NCBI RefSeq assembly: GCF_030269125.1
Contig: NZ_BSSM01000015.1
Location: forward strand, 124,001 to 188,000
Direction of reading: 5' to 3'
DNA from: Streptomyces hygroscopicus subsp. hygroscopicus
GTDB lineage: Bacteria; Actinomycetota; Actinomycetes; Streptomycetales; Streptomycetaceae
DNA length: 64,000 nt
Shown here: piece by piece, positions 28,069 through 36,813 of the stretch
Layout of the letters: every line of letters starts with the position of its first letter
Numbering within the stretch: position 1 is the stretch's first letter
The notes under the pieces: model-generated
Databases searched by the model: none
The model's input: only the letters and a program-made list of their open reading frames with translations
Told to the model about the DNA's origin: nothing
Position numbers and translations under genes: made by a program

Positions 28069-28272
28069 ATGGCGACTGGCACCAGCAACCTCCCGGAGCA
28101 GCCGAGCGACACCTACGCCCGCCTCGCCACCCTGCTGCACTCCCCCGCCCCGAACCCGGAGGCGCTGCTGGACCGGCTCTACGAGGAGTTGCTCGCGCGG
28201 GAGTCCCGGGCGTACGCGGCCGGCTGGTCGGACGCGCTGGCCCAGACCCGGGGGCTGCCGGGGCGGCCGTAG
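28069..28272 (+). CDS. small protein of the tail island, unknown
   Basis: 67 aa from ATG 28069 with GGACGAC upstream. The whole chain is helical: L-L-D-R-L-Y-E-E-L-L-A-R-E-S-R-A-Y-A-A-G-W. The last segment is shared with the oppositely oriented protein at 26845-27708, so the two may be related or partners. Its frame is open far upstream, but the ribosome binding site and composition support this start. Confidence 0.6.
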   Translation: MATGTSNLPEQPSDTYARLATLLHSPAPNPEALLDRLYEELLARESRAYAAGWSDALAQTRGLPGRP

Positions 28273-28601
28273 CCCCCTGCGGCATCGGGCGCCACGCCCG
28301 CACGACCACGGAACCGGCGGCCCGCCGGCCCGCTACCGGCCGTCACCGCGGTCGGCGTCCTCCAGGACACCCCGGTCCGGTTCCCGGTCTCCCGGCTCGG
28401 CTCCAGGCCGGGCCTCGGCATCCATGCCGACGGCCCCCTCACGGCTCTCCCGGCCGGCGCCGTCGCCCGCCCCACCGTCCTCACCCCCTACCGTTCGGCC
28501 CTCAGCCGGCCGAAGGGACCGCGTGGCCCCTCGCGGCTCCGAGCCACCCCGCCCCCCGGCCGGGGCGGCTCATCCCGCGGCGAAGCGGTGTCACCCGGCC
28601 G
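28273..28601. other. 329-base intergenic region
   Basis: Between the small plus-strand gene and the convergent DUF3592 gene. No gene, no clear hairpin. The frames open here encode low-complexity Pro/Arg sequence. Confidence 0.45.
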
Positions 28602-29039
28602 TCACCAGGGGCGGACCAGGCACACCATCACGAATCCCGCGACGAAGAGGGCCAGTCCGCCGCAGCCGAGCAGATAAACGGCGAGACGCTCGGCGCGATA
28701 GTCGTAGTCCTCCCGGCTCCCGGTCTTCGCCCGGCTGGGCTTCCTGCGGTCGTAGACGACGGGGACGACCGTGCCGGGGCCGCCGATCAGCTCGCGATGC
28801 CGCTCGTAGAATTCCCGCCCCTCGCCCCCCTCGGGCAGGCGGACCCGCAAGTAGACGCGGTGCAGTCCGTCCATGCGGTCATGACGTACGACCACGGCCT
28901 CGCCCTCGGTACCGGAACGCTCCAGGATCCGCAGGCGCCGGTAGGTCGCAAAGCTGGTCAATTGGATCAGCACGCCCATGGAACCCAAAATCATGAACAA
29001 GAGCCCCAAAAGGTCCACCACGCCGCCCGGCTTCCCCAT
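28602..29039 (-). CDS. DUF3592 membrane protein
   Basis: 145 aa. Transmembrane segments at about residues 8-30 and 118-140 flank an extracytoplasmic or cytoplasmic loop with R-V-Y-L-R-V-R-L-P-E-G and V-V-P-V-V-Y-D-R-R-K-P, the DUF3592 pattern. The family is widespread in Streptomyces and has no known function. It is encoded against the tail genes, so it may be cargo, for example an immunity or lysis-control protein; nothing in the sequence proves this. Confidence 0.75.
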   Translation of the reverse strand: MGKPGGVVDLLGLLFMILGSMGVLIQLTSFATYRRLRILERSGTEGEAVVVRHDRMDGLHRVYLRVRLPEGGEGREFYERHRELIGGPGTVVPVVYDRRKPSRAKTGSREDYDYRAERLAVYLLGCGGLALFVAGFVMVCLVRPW

Positions 29040-29139
29040 TCGTGAATCCCCCCTGAAAAACCGAAGAGCACCAGAATGGGCAACCTAGTGGCCGCCGAGC
29101 GGCGACGTCAATACCCGGCATCCATGAAGCGAGGCAAAA

Positions 29140-29949
29140 ATGGCCTGTGATTCGGATCCCCAGGTCCTGCAGAAAATTGCGGACCTCAAGAAGGACATCG
29201 GTACGGTAAACACGACGCTGAACACACACGTAAAGAACACCGGCGCTCTCACCAAGACCGACAAGCAAGACATCATCAATGCGATCAAGGGCGGCCCCGA
29301 CGAGCAGAAGAAACCCTGGGAGGCTTTCGCCGAGGCGATCGGACTGAAGGATCTTTTCGATGCCTTCAAGCAGCTGAACCCGCTGACCCTGGCCATCGCA
29401 GGAGTCGCCGCCGGCATCGCCTTCCTCAAGGACAAGTTGTTCAACATCGGGAAAATCCTCAACTGGGTGTGGGAGAAGTTCACCGGCAAGATCTGGACCC
29501 TCGGCGACCATGGGCTGCCCCAGCAGCAGACACGCGCGGAGGCGGAAGCCAACAACAGCCTCTCCGTCAACCTGGACGGCGCCACGCCACGGCAGCTGAA
29601 TGACCTCAAAACGGCCCTCAACGGACTTCCCCCGAAAATCCATTCCTTCAACACGAAGATCCGGGAGATGAAATCCCCGAGCGCCATCAACAAGATCACC
29701 ACGGCGGTCGGGAAACTGAAGGAAAAACTTGAACCGAACCCTGCGGAAGACATCAGGGAAGTGGCCACGGCCATCGGGGAACTCCACACGAAACTGGCGC
29801 CCTTCGATCACGACAAGCTTCCCAAGCCCCGAACTCTCCGTGACATATCCGACGCCGCCAAGGAACTCAACCGGAACGCGGAGAACGTACGGAAGATGTT
29901 CCGGGACCTGGCGACCTCCGCCACCAACGCCGCAAGCGCCATTGCCTGA
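29140..29949 (+). CDS. helical protein upstream of the tape measure genes, unknown
   Basis: 269 aa, lower GC than its neighbours. N-terminal coiled-coil-like stretch (I-A-D-L-K-K-D-I-G-T-V-N-T-T-L-N), one hydrophobic segment at about residues 80-98 (L-T-L-A-I-A-G-V-A-A-G-I), then a second long helical part with repeated K-L-K-E-K-L type sequence. No signal peptide. Position and shape suggest a tail structural or tape-measure-associated protein, possibly also membrane-active, but no family is recognised. It ends 30 bases before the first tape measure gene. Confidence 0.7.
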   Translation: MACDSDPQVLQKIADLKKDIGTVNTTLNTHVKNTGALTKTDKQDIINAIKGGPDEQKKPWEAFAEAIGLKDLFDAFKQLNPLTLAIAGVAAGIAFLKDKLFNIGKILNWVWEKFTGKIWTLGDHGLPQQQTRAEAEANNSLSVNLDGATPRQLNDLKTALNGLPPKIHSFNTKIREMKSPSAINKITTAVGKLKEKLEPNPAEDIREVATAIGELHTKLAPFDHDKLPKPRTLRDISDAAKELNRNAENVRKMFRDLATSATNAASAIA

Positions 29950-29979
29950 CCGTTTCACCCTTTTCGAAGGAGGTGCGTC

Positions 29980-31176
29980 ATGAGCCTCGTCAGCTCGTTG
30001 AAGAAGGCGTCCGGGTCTCTGGAGGACTTCAAGTCCAAGGCGTCCGGCGCGGCTGCGTCGGCCAAGGGAATCGGCAGCGCCGGCCAGAAAGGCGCCGGTC
30101 AGCTCAAGGACCTCAAGTCGGCTTCGCAGAGTGCCGAGAAGGAGCTGAAGGGCCTCAAGTCCGCGTCGGACACGGCCGAGAAGTCCCTCGGCAAGGCGGG
30201 CAGGACCGGGTCCGGCGCCGGCAAGAACCTCGGGAAGTACGAGTCCGGGGCGAGCAAGGCGGCCAAGGGCCAGGACAAGATGAACAAGTCGATGAAGGGC
30301 AACTTCTTCGGCCTGCTCATGCAGCTGCTCCAGCCGCTCATCGACAAGGTCATCGACATGGTGACCAACTCGAAGACGATGCAGAAGGTCATGAAACAGG
30401 CCTTCACCGTCATCAAGACCGTGATCAGCAGCGTCATGAAGGCCATCGGGCCGATCATGAAGAGTGCCGGCAAGCTGATCAAGTCCGTCTGGACCGGCGT
30501 CAAGTCGACGGTCTCGTCCATCTTCAAGGCCATCGCCGGCGTCATCCGGTCCGCGGTCAACACCTGGAAGTCGGTCATCAGCGGCGCGCTGAAGGCGATC
30601 AAGTCGGTCGTCTCCGGAGCCTGGAACGGCATCAAAGCCGTCATCTCGCCGGTCGTCGGCTGGATCAAGTCCGCGATCCCGAGCGCCTTCAAGGCCGTCA
30701 AGGACCGGCTGTCCAGCATCTGGGGCGGCCTCAAGGGCATCGCGAGCGGCGCCTTCAACGGCATCAAGAGCGCGGTCACCGGCCCCATCAACGGTGTCAT
30801 CGGCATCATCAACCGCGCCATCAGCGCCCTCAACGGCATCCACGTGTCCATCCCGGGCTGGGTCCCGATGGTCGGCGGCAAGACCTTCGGCGTCAGCCTC
30901 CCGCACATCCCGGCCCTCGCCACCGGCGGTGTCGTCATGCCGGTCTCCGGCGGCGTGCCCGCGATCCTCGCCGAGGCCGGTGAGGCGGAGGCCGTGCTGC
31001 CGCTGAGCAAGCTCGACCTGCTGCTGCGCCGGGCCGCCGCGCGGGGCCGGGCGCCCGGCGGTGCCTCCGGGCCCGACGGCGGGGCGCTGCACATCGAGCA
31101 CTACTACGCCGCCGAGAACAGCAGCCCGCAGCGGACCGCGGACGCGCTGATGTTCCTGGCGAAGGCGCGCGGATGA
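29980..31176 (+). CDS. tape-measure-like protein 1
   Basis: 398 aa, AAGGAGG ribosome binding site. Residues 1-105 are Lys/Ser/Ala/Gly-rich helix with L-K-S-A-S repeats; about 105-300 is a hydrophobic, membrane-active stretch with I-K-S-V-V-S-G-A-W-N-G-I-K type repeats. The C-terminus has the typical tape measure ending L-A-T-G-G-V-V-M-P and A-E-A-V-L-P-L-S-K-L. Tape measures set tail length; at about 0.15 nm per residue this one would give roughly 60 nm. Overlaps the next gene by four bases (ATGA). Confidence 0.82.
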   Translation: MSLVSSLKKASGSLEDFKSKASGAAASAKGIGSAGQKGAGQLKDLKSASQSAEKELKGLKSASDTAEKSLGKAGRTGSGAGKNLGKYESGASKAAKGQDKMNKSMKGNFFGLLMQLLQPLIDKVIDMVTNSKTMQKVMKQAFTVIKTVISSVMKAIGPIMKSAGKLIKSVWTGVKSTVSSIFKAIAGVIRSAVNTWKSVISGALKAIKSVVSGAWNGIKAVISPVVGWIKSAIPSAFKAVKDRLSSIWGGLKGIASGAFNGIKSAVTGPINGVIGIINRAISALNGIHVSIPGWVPMVGGKTFGVSLPHIPALATGGVVMPVSGGVPAILAEAGEAEAVLPLSKLDLLLRRAAARGRAPGGASGPDGGALHIEHYYAAENSSPQRTADALMFLAKARG

Positions 31177-32441
31177 GCAGCGCGGTCGTACGGAACCCGT
31201 TCAAGGGGGCCCTGCCCGTCCTGCGTTCCTTCCATGGCAGGGCCGACCAGGCCAGGGCCGGCGCGCGCGCCCTCACCGACCGCGTCAAGGCGGCGGCCAC
31301 GGACCTCGACCGGGTCGGGACGCCGGCCCGGCAGAGCGCCACCGCCGTCCAGCGGATCAAGTCGAGCGCGGACACCGCCGCCCGCTCCGTCACCAAGGCC
31401 GGCCGCACCGCCACCACCGCCGGGTCCCGCGTCAAGTCCGCGGGAGGCAGGGCGAAGAGCGCGGGGAAGTCGCTGGGCAAGCTCGGCGCGGGGCTCGGCG
31501 GGGTCTTCGCCGTCGTCGGAGCGCTGCTCGACGCCTCCGGTGTGCTCGGTGGGCTGCTGGACAAGTTCGGCACGGCCATGACCATCGGCTCCGGCATCAT
31601 GCTCGCCGTCAACCTGATCACCCGCGCCAACCCCGTCGGCTTCCTCACCGGCATCCTCCTCCCCGTCGCCGGCTGGCTCCTGGACCTCGCGATGAACTCC
31701 GAGACCGGGCAGAAGCTGATCGAGCAACTGGCCACGCTGGTACTGGGATACGTGGAGTCGGTGCTGACCGTCCTCACACCGGTGCTCAAGGTCGTCGCGA
31801 CGGTGGTGGGCACGTACGTGAAGGGGTACTTCACCGTCGTCCGCGGCGTGCTCACCGTCCTCGGGGCGCTGATCGGGACCGCCTTCGCCGTGCTGAAGGC
31901 CCTCACCACCGGCGACACCCGCGCCCTCGGCGGCAAGGTGTCGGCGGCCTGGCACGGGCTCCGGGACGCGGTGCGGCCGGTACTGGGCTGGCTCACCAAG
32001 GACGTCCCCCGGATGTTCCAGCGGGTCAAGGACGCCGTCTCCGGGACCCTGCGCGGCATGGGGCAGTTCGTCACCACCGGGGCGCAGACCGTCGCCGGGG
32101 TCGTCAAGGGGCCGATCCAGGGGCTCGTCGCCTTCGCCAACTGGGTCATCGACGGGCTCAACCACCTCAGCTTCAGCTTCCTCGGCAAGAAGTTCGGCGT
32201 GCACCTGGACAAGATCCCGATGCTCGCGCAGGGCGGCGTCGTCCTCCCCGGCACCCGGGCCCGCGCGGGAAGGGTGCTGCCGCTGACCGCCCTCGACCGG
32301 CAGCGCGCGCTCGCCGCCCGGCACCGGACCACCACCCAAGCCCGCTACCGCGTCAAGGAGTTCCACGAGAGCCACGGCGCCGGCGCCTACGGCACCGCGC
32401 AGGACCTGCTCTTCCTGGCCTCCGCCCACGCCCGCTCGTGA
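31173..32441 (+). CDS. tape-measure-like protein 2
   Basis: 422 aa, coupled by ATGA to protein 1 and clearly paralogous at the end: G-K-K-F-G-V-H-L-D-K-I-P-M-L-A-Q-G-G-V-V-L-P, V-L-P-L-T-A-L-D and a final L-L-F-L-A-S-A-H-A matching L-M-F-L-A-K-A-R-G of protein 1. The N-terminus is Ala/Lys/Ser-rich helix; hydrophobic segments follow at about residues 95-130, 145-175 and 185-240. Two tape-measure-like proteins in tandem are unusual. They may act together in one tail or in alternative tails. Confidence 0.8.
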   Translation: MSSAVVRNPFKGALPVLRSFHGRADQARAGARALTDRVKAAATDLDRVGTPARQSATAVQRIKSSADTAARSVTKAGRTATTAGSRVKSAGGRAKSAGKSLGKLGAGLGGVFAVVGALLDASGVLGGLLDKFGTAMTIGSGIMLAVNLITRANPVGFLTGILLPVAGWLLDLAMNSETGQKLIEQLATLVLGYVESVLTVLTPVLKVVATVVGTYVKGYFTVVRGVLTVLGALIGTAFAVLKALTTGDTRALGGKVSAAWHGLRDAVRPVLGWLTKDVPRMFQRVKDAVSGTLRGMGQFVTTGAQTVAGVVKGPIQGLVAFANWVIDGLNHLSFSFLGKKFGVHLDKIPMLAQGGVVLPGTRARAGRVLPLTALDRQRALAARHRTTTQARYRVKEFHESHGAGAYGTAQDLLFLASAHARS

Positions 32442-32467
32442 CGACCGTCAAATGAGGTGAAGGCCCG

Positions 32468-33388
32468 ATGGCCGACCTGACCACAACCGCATACACCGAC
32501 GACGTCCCACCCGGCTCACTCATCACCCTCGACGGGCAGATGCAGTGGGCCGGACTGCTGATGGGCCCCGGCACGCCGTACGAGATCGACAGCGGCGGGC
32601 TCACCGGCTGGGAGGACCTGCCCGACTACGACACCACCGACGCCGACCACCCCACCGCGCACGGCGCCTGGCCGGGCGCCCGCTACGCCAAGCCCCGCAA
32701 GGTCGGCGCCACCGTGTGGACCCTGCCGCCCCAGGACGACACCGCCTCCTCGCTCGCCGCCATGCGCGCCCTGCGCCAGGCGCTGCTGCTCGGCGACGAC
32801 GAACGCTGGCTCGCGGTGCGACTGCACGGCGAGACGCTGGCCGTACGGGCGCGGGTCAGCCAGCGGGTGCTGGCCGCCGACCGGACGTACACCACCCAGG
32901 GCGTCTCCAAGGCGACCGTGCAGTGGTACGCCACGGACCCGCGCCGCTACACCATGGACGAGCAGACCGCCGTCACCGGTCCCCCGCAGCCGGAGAGCGG
33001 GCTGACCTGGCCGCTGACCTGGCCGCTGTACTGGGGTCAGGCGACCTCCACCGGGGACGTGGACGCCGACAACAACGGCTCGGCCCCCACCCACCCGGTG
33101 CTCACCTTCACCGGTCCGTGCGTCAACCCGACCGTCACCGACCGGACCTCGGGCCTGCGGCTGCGCTACGAGATCGCCCTGGCCGCCGGTGACGAGCTGG
33201 TCGTGGACACCGCGGAGGGCACCGTCACGCTCAACGCCACCGCCTCCCGCCGGCACACCGCGGCCGCCGACAGCAGCCCCGAGGAGCTGTTCGCCTTCGA
33301 ACCGGGCCGCGCCCGCCTCGCGTACCGCCCCGACAGCCACGACGCGGGCGCCCGTCTCACCGTCCGCTGGCGCTCGGCGGAGTGGTGA
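32468..33388 (+). CDS. distal tail protein (Dit-like)
   Basis: 306 aa, AGGTGAAGG ribosome binding site. N-terminal domain with L-I-T-L-D-G-Q-M-Q-W, W-P-G-A-R-Y-A-K-P-R and a conserved R-A-L-R-Q-A-L-L-L; then a phage tail domain ending in Y-A-T-D-P-R-R-Y; C-terminal domain with V-T-L-N-A-T-A-S-R-R-H-T. This pattern and the place after the tape measure are those of siphophage distal tail proteins that build the hub between tube and tip. Confidence 0.82.
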   Translation: MADLTTTAYTDDVPPGSLITLDGQMQWAGLLMGPGTPYEIDSGGLTGWEDLPDYDTTDADHPTAHGAWPGARYAKPRKVGATVWTLPPQDDTASSLAAMRALRQALLLGDDERWLAVRLHGETLAVRARVSQRVLAADRTYTTQGVSKATVQWYATDPRRYTMDEQTAVTGPPQPESGLTWPLTWPLYWGQATSTGDVDADNNGSAPTHPVLTFTGPCVNPTVTDRTSGLRLRYEIALAAGDELVVDTAEGTVTLNATASRRHTAAADSSPEELFAFEPGRARLAYRPDSHDAGARLTVRWRSAEW

Positions 33389-33437
33389 GACCCGCGACCG
33401 CCAGTACCCCCGCCACGAGAACACGGGAGACCGCCAG

Positions 33438-34667
33438 ATGAACCTCCGCAGCTCCTGGGTCGCCGAGACCGGCCAGACCCGCGAGGACACCCGACTGACC
33501 CAGATCGGGGCGACCACCCCGGCCAACCCCCTCGAAGTCCGCTCCGGCATCCTGCCCGGGTCGTACGACGGTCTGAACCGGTTGTCCGGCTTCTGGCTGG
33601 ACGGCACGGCCGGCACCATGCAGGCCGTCGTGCACGAGGGCCGGGCCGTCGTCGCGGCCGGCGCCACCCAGGGCGCCTACCCGGTCACGCTGCCCGAACC
33701 GTCGCCCCTGACCTTCGCCGACGGCGGGGACAACCCCCGCATCGACCTGGTCGTGCTGAAGATCTACGACGCGCTGTACGACACCGGCACCGCCGGCGGG
33801 ACCCAGCCGTCCACGGCCACCCTGGAGATCATCAAGGGCACCCCAGACGCCAACCCGCAGCCGCCCGCCGCCCCGGCCATCGGGCTGCCGCTCTACCAGG
33901 TCCTGGTCCGCGCCGGGATCAGCGCGGGCAAGGGCGGCATCAACTGGAGCACCGACGTCACCGACCTGCGCACCCCCACCGTCGCGGTCGGCGGCATCCT
34001 GCCCGCCGTCGGCGACACCGGCAACGGCGCCTACCCTGGCCAGTACCGCGACTCCGGCGGCGCGCTCCAGCGCTGGGACGGCTCGGCGTGGGTGTCGTAC
34101 CCGAGCGCGCTGGGCGGCATCGCCCCGGCCGGCACCGTCGGCACGGCGAGCTACACCGGGCAGTACCGGGACTCCTCGGCCGGGCTGCTCCAGCGCTGGA
34201 ACGGCTCGGCGTGGGTGTCGTACCAGCCGGTGCCGAAGTGGGTGGACTACACGCCGGTCTGGGGTACCGAGACCGGCACCAAGCCGGCGGTCGGCAACGG
34301 CACGCTGGCCGGGTCGTACGTGAAGACGGGCAATGTCGTCACGGTCCGCATCTATCTCAAGATCGGCTCCACGACCAACCTCTCCGCCCAGGCCACCAAC
34401 GCCAACTGGACGTTCTCGCTGCCCGTCGCGCCGACCTCCACCACCTGGAAGCTGGACGGCCGGGTGCTGACCGCGGTCGCGTTCGACCAGTCGACGCAGC
34501 TCTTCTACCAGGGCACCGCCCTGCTGGCGACGACCAACGGCGGCATCGTCCGCTCGCTGCGCGACGGCTTCGCGCTCAGCGCCGGCATCTGGGACAAGGG
34601 CCTGCCGATGACCTGGGCCGCGAACGACGTGCTGACCGTCTACGGCACCTACGAGTCCGCCTCCTGA
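33438..34667 (+). CDS. tail fibre / receptor-binding candidate 1
   Basis: 409 aa from ATG 33438 (upstream frame rejected: it overlaps the distal tail gene). The first 190 residues form a module shared with the next two proteins (T-R-E-D-T-R-L, R-S-G-I-L-P-G, G-A-Y-P-V-T, R-I-D-L-V-V-L). Then come two copies of a G-Q-Y-R-D-S-x-A-L-Q-R-W-x-G-S-A-W-V-S-Y repeat and a distinct beta-rich C-terminal domain of about 150 residues. The shared part should attach to the tail and the C-terminus bind a surface. Confidence 0.75.
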   Translation: MNLRSSWVAETGQTREDTRLTQIGATTPANPLEVRSGILPGSYDGLNRLSGFWLDGTAGTMQAVVHEGRAVVAAGATQGAYPVTLPEPSPLTFADGGDNPRIDLVVLKIYDALYDTGTAGGTQPSTATLEIIKGTPDANPQPPAAPAIGLPLYQVLVRAGISAGKGGINWSTDVTDLRTPTVAVGGILPAVGDTGNGAYPGQYRDSGGALQRWDGSAWVSYPSALGGIAPAGTVGTASYTGQYRDSSAGLLQRWNGSAWVSYQPVPKWVDYTPVWGTETGTKPAVGNGTLAGSYVKTGNVVTVRIYLKIGSTTNLSAQATNANWTFSLPVAPTSTTWKLDGRVLTAVAFDQSTQLFYQGTALLATTNGGIVRSLRDGFALSAGIWDKGLPMTWAANDVLTVYGTYESAS

Positions 34668-34680
34668 CGAAGGGCCTGGC

Positions 34681-35748
34681 ATGACCATCAGTTGCGCATG
34701 GCTGTCCCCGGACGGCCAGACCCGGGCGGACACCCGGGTCACCCAGACCGGGGCGCTCACCCCGGTCACCGAGAGCACGGGGCGCTCGGGCGTGCTGCCG
34801 GGGTCCGCGGGCGGTCAGTACCTCACCGGGGGTCTGTCGCTGACCGGCACGACCGGCACCATGACCGCCCAGCTCGGCGCGGGCCGCGCGGTGATCCAGT
34901 CCTCGCCGGACCGCGGCGCCTACCCGGTGACCGTCACCGAGCCGGTCCCGCTGACCTTCGCCGACGGCGACGCCCAGTACGGCCGGATCGACCTGGTCGT
35001 ACTGCGGATCCACGACGACGCCTACGACGGCGGCGGGCGCACCGAGGCCGTGGCCGAGATCGTCCGGGGCACGCCGGCCGCCACCCCCACGGCCCCCACC
35101 GCCCCGGACGCCTCGCTGGCCCTGTTCGCGGTGACGGTGGCCGCGGGCGCCAGCGCCGCCCAGGGGATCGACTGGAACACCGCGCTCACCGACCTGCGGT
35201 CCGCCACCGTCTCGGTCGGCGGCATCCTGCCGACCCGGGCCGGCGACACGGCCCCCGGCAGCTACCCGGGCCAGTACCGCGAGTCCTCGACCGGGGTGCT
35301 CCAGCGGTGGAACGGCTCGGCATGGACCTCGGCCGTGGTGACGTCGGCGTTCGCCTGCGACATGAACTGGGGGTCCACCAACTCGACGACGTACACGTCC
35401 ACTCTGGCGAACACGACCGTCAACCCGCTGAGCCTCGGCTTCACCGCCCCGCCCACCGGCGCGGTGCTGCTGCACTTCGGCGCGCGCATGTGGACCACCG
35501 ACAGCACCAACAGCTCCGCCTACATGATCCCGCAGCTCTCCCAGAACGGCACCGTCGTCTACACCGCGAACGACGGCTCCTCCTGCATGTACGGCGGCCC
35601 GGTGAGCGCCTCGGTGGCGACCATGTGGCGGCTGTACGGCCTGACACCGGGCGCCGTCTACACGATGACCGCCATGCACCGCTCCAACGACGCCAACGTC
35701 ACCTGCGGGTTCGACAACCGCTTCCTGCGCGTCGAACCCGCCAACTGA
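34681..35748 (+). CDS. tail fibre / receptor-binding candidate 2
   Basis: 355 aa, 13 bases after the previous gene. Starts M-T-I-S-C-A-W-L-S-P-D-G-Q-T-R and shares the N-terminal module with its neighbours (R-S-G-V-L-P-G, G-A-Y-P-V-T, D-G-D-A-Q-Y-G-R-I-D-L-V-V-L). One Y-P-G-Q-Y-R-E-S repeat precedes a C-terminal domain unrelated to those of candidates 1 and 3, Asn/Ser/Thr-rich and apparently beta-sandwich-like (T-G-A-V-L-L-H-F-G-A-R-M). Expected role: binding of a different cell-surface receptor. Confidence 0.75.
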   Translation: MTISCAWLSPDGQTRADTRVTQTGALTPVTESTGRSGVLPGSAGGQYLTGGLSLTGTTGTMTAQLGAGRAVIQSSPDRGAYPVTVTEPVPLTFADGDAQYGRIDLVVLRIHDDAYDGGGRTEAVAEIVRGTPAATPTAPTAPDASLALFAVTVAAGASAAQGIDWNTALTDLRSATVSVGGILPTRAGDTAPGSYPGQYRESSTGVLQRWNGSAWTSAVVTSAFACDMNWGSTNSTTYTSTLANTTVNPLSLGFTAPPTGAVLLHFGARMWTTDSTNSSAYMIPQLSQNGTVVYTANDGSSCMYGGPVSASVATMWRLYGLTPGAVYTMTAMHRSNDANVTCGFDNRFLRVEPAN

Positions 35749-35771
35749 CCTTCCCCAGAGAGGAGTCCGAC

Positions 35772-36791
35772 ATGGCCGTACGCTCCGTCTGGCTGTCCCC
35801 CGACGGGCAGTCCCGTGAGGACACCCGGCTCGTGCCGCTCGGCACGATGACCCCCGTCTCGCCCGTCGCGTCCCGCTCCGGCATCCTGCCGGGCTCGGCC
35901 GACGGCACGACCCGTCTGTCCGGCTTCACCGCGGAGGGCGTCACCGGGACCATGACCGTCGTGGTCCACCCGGGCCGGGCGCTGGTCCAGGGCGCCGACG
36001 CGCAGGGCGCCTACCCGGTCGCGCTCGCCGAGGACCTGACGCTCACCTTCACCGACGGCGACGCCCAGTACGACCGGGTCGACCTGATCGTGCTGCGCGT
36101 CTACGACGACGCCTACGACGGCAGCGGCCGCACCGAGGCCGTGATCGAGGTCGTCCCGGGCACCGCGGCCGCCACCCCCACCGCCCCGCCCACCCCGCCG
36201 CTCGCGCTCCCGCTGTACGAGGTCCGTATCCCGAAGGGGGCGAGTGCGAGCACCGCACCGAACTGGAGTTCGGCCCTGACCGGGCGCCGTACCGCCACGG
36301 TCGGCCTCGGCGGCATCCTGCCGGTCACCAGCGACACCACCAACGGCGCCTACCCGGGCCAGTACCGGGACCTCGGCAGTGTGCTGCAGCGCTGGTCCGG
36401 CACCGCCTGGGCCGACTACCAGCCGCCGGTCGCCGTGGAGACCACCACCACCGGGGCCACCGCGACCACCGACTGGTCGGTGCTGAGCTACAGCGCCCGC
36501 CGCACCCGCGGGGTGTGCTCCTTCAACCTGGCCCTGGCCCGCACGGGCGCCAACCTCGTCGCGACCGCCGCCGGCACCACCAACCCGGGCAACCTCAACG
36601 ACACGCAGATCGCCACCCTGCCGGCCGGCTGGCGGCCGGCCCAGGACAGCTACGCGATCGCCACCGACGGATACGCCGACGGCTCCGTCCGCATCCTCGC
36701 CGACGGCTCGGTGCTGCTGATCACCTGGGCGACCAGCGGCGTCATCCAGACCGGCAACAACGTGCGGATCTCCGCCTGCTACGTGCTCTGA
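35772..36791 (+). CDS. tail fibre / receptor-binding candidate 3
   Basis: 339 aa from ATG 35772 with GAGAGGAG upstream. Same N-terminal module (S-P-D-G-Q-S-R-E-D-T-R-L, R-S-G-I-L-P-G, D-G-D-A-Q-Y-D-R-V-D-L-I-V-L), one P-G-Q-Y-R-D-L repeat, and a third distinct C-terminal domain of about 130 residues (A-T-L-P-A-G-W-R-P, a pattern seen in phage fibre tips). High similarity to candidate 2 in the first 190 residues indicates recent duplication or gene conversion. Confidence 0.75.
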   Translation: MAVRSVWLSPDGQSREDTRLVPLGTMTPVSPVASRSGILPGSADGTTRLSGFTAEGVTGTMTVVVHPGRALVQGADAQGAYPVALAEDLTLTFTDGDAQYDRVDLIVLRVYDDAYDGSGRTEAVIEVVPGTAAATPTAPPTPPLALPLYEVRIPKGASASTAPNWSSALTGRRTATVGLGGILPVTSDTTNGAYPGQYRDLGSVLQRWSGTAWADYQPPVAVETTTTGATATTDWSVLSYSARRTRGVCSFNLALARTGANLVATAAGTTNPGNLNDTQIATLPAGWRPAQDSYAIATDGYADGSVRILADGSVLLITWATSGVIQTGNNVRISACYVL

Positions 36792-36813
36792 CGACCGAGG
36801 GGCCGACCGCCGT

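Noticed and set aside
28879..31101. A 740-codon minus-strand frame across the tape measure region
   Set aside because: Asp/Arg/Gly-rich antisense of a Lys/Ala/Ser-rich gene; typical shadow.
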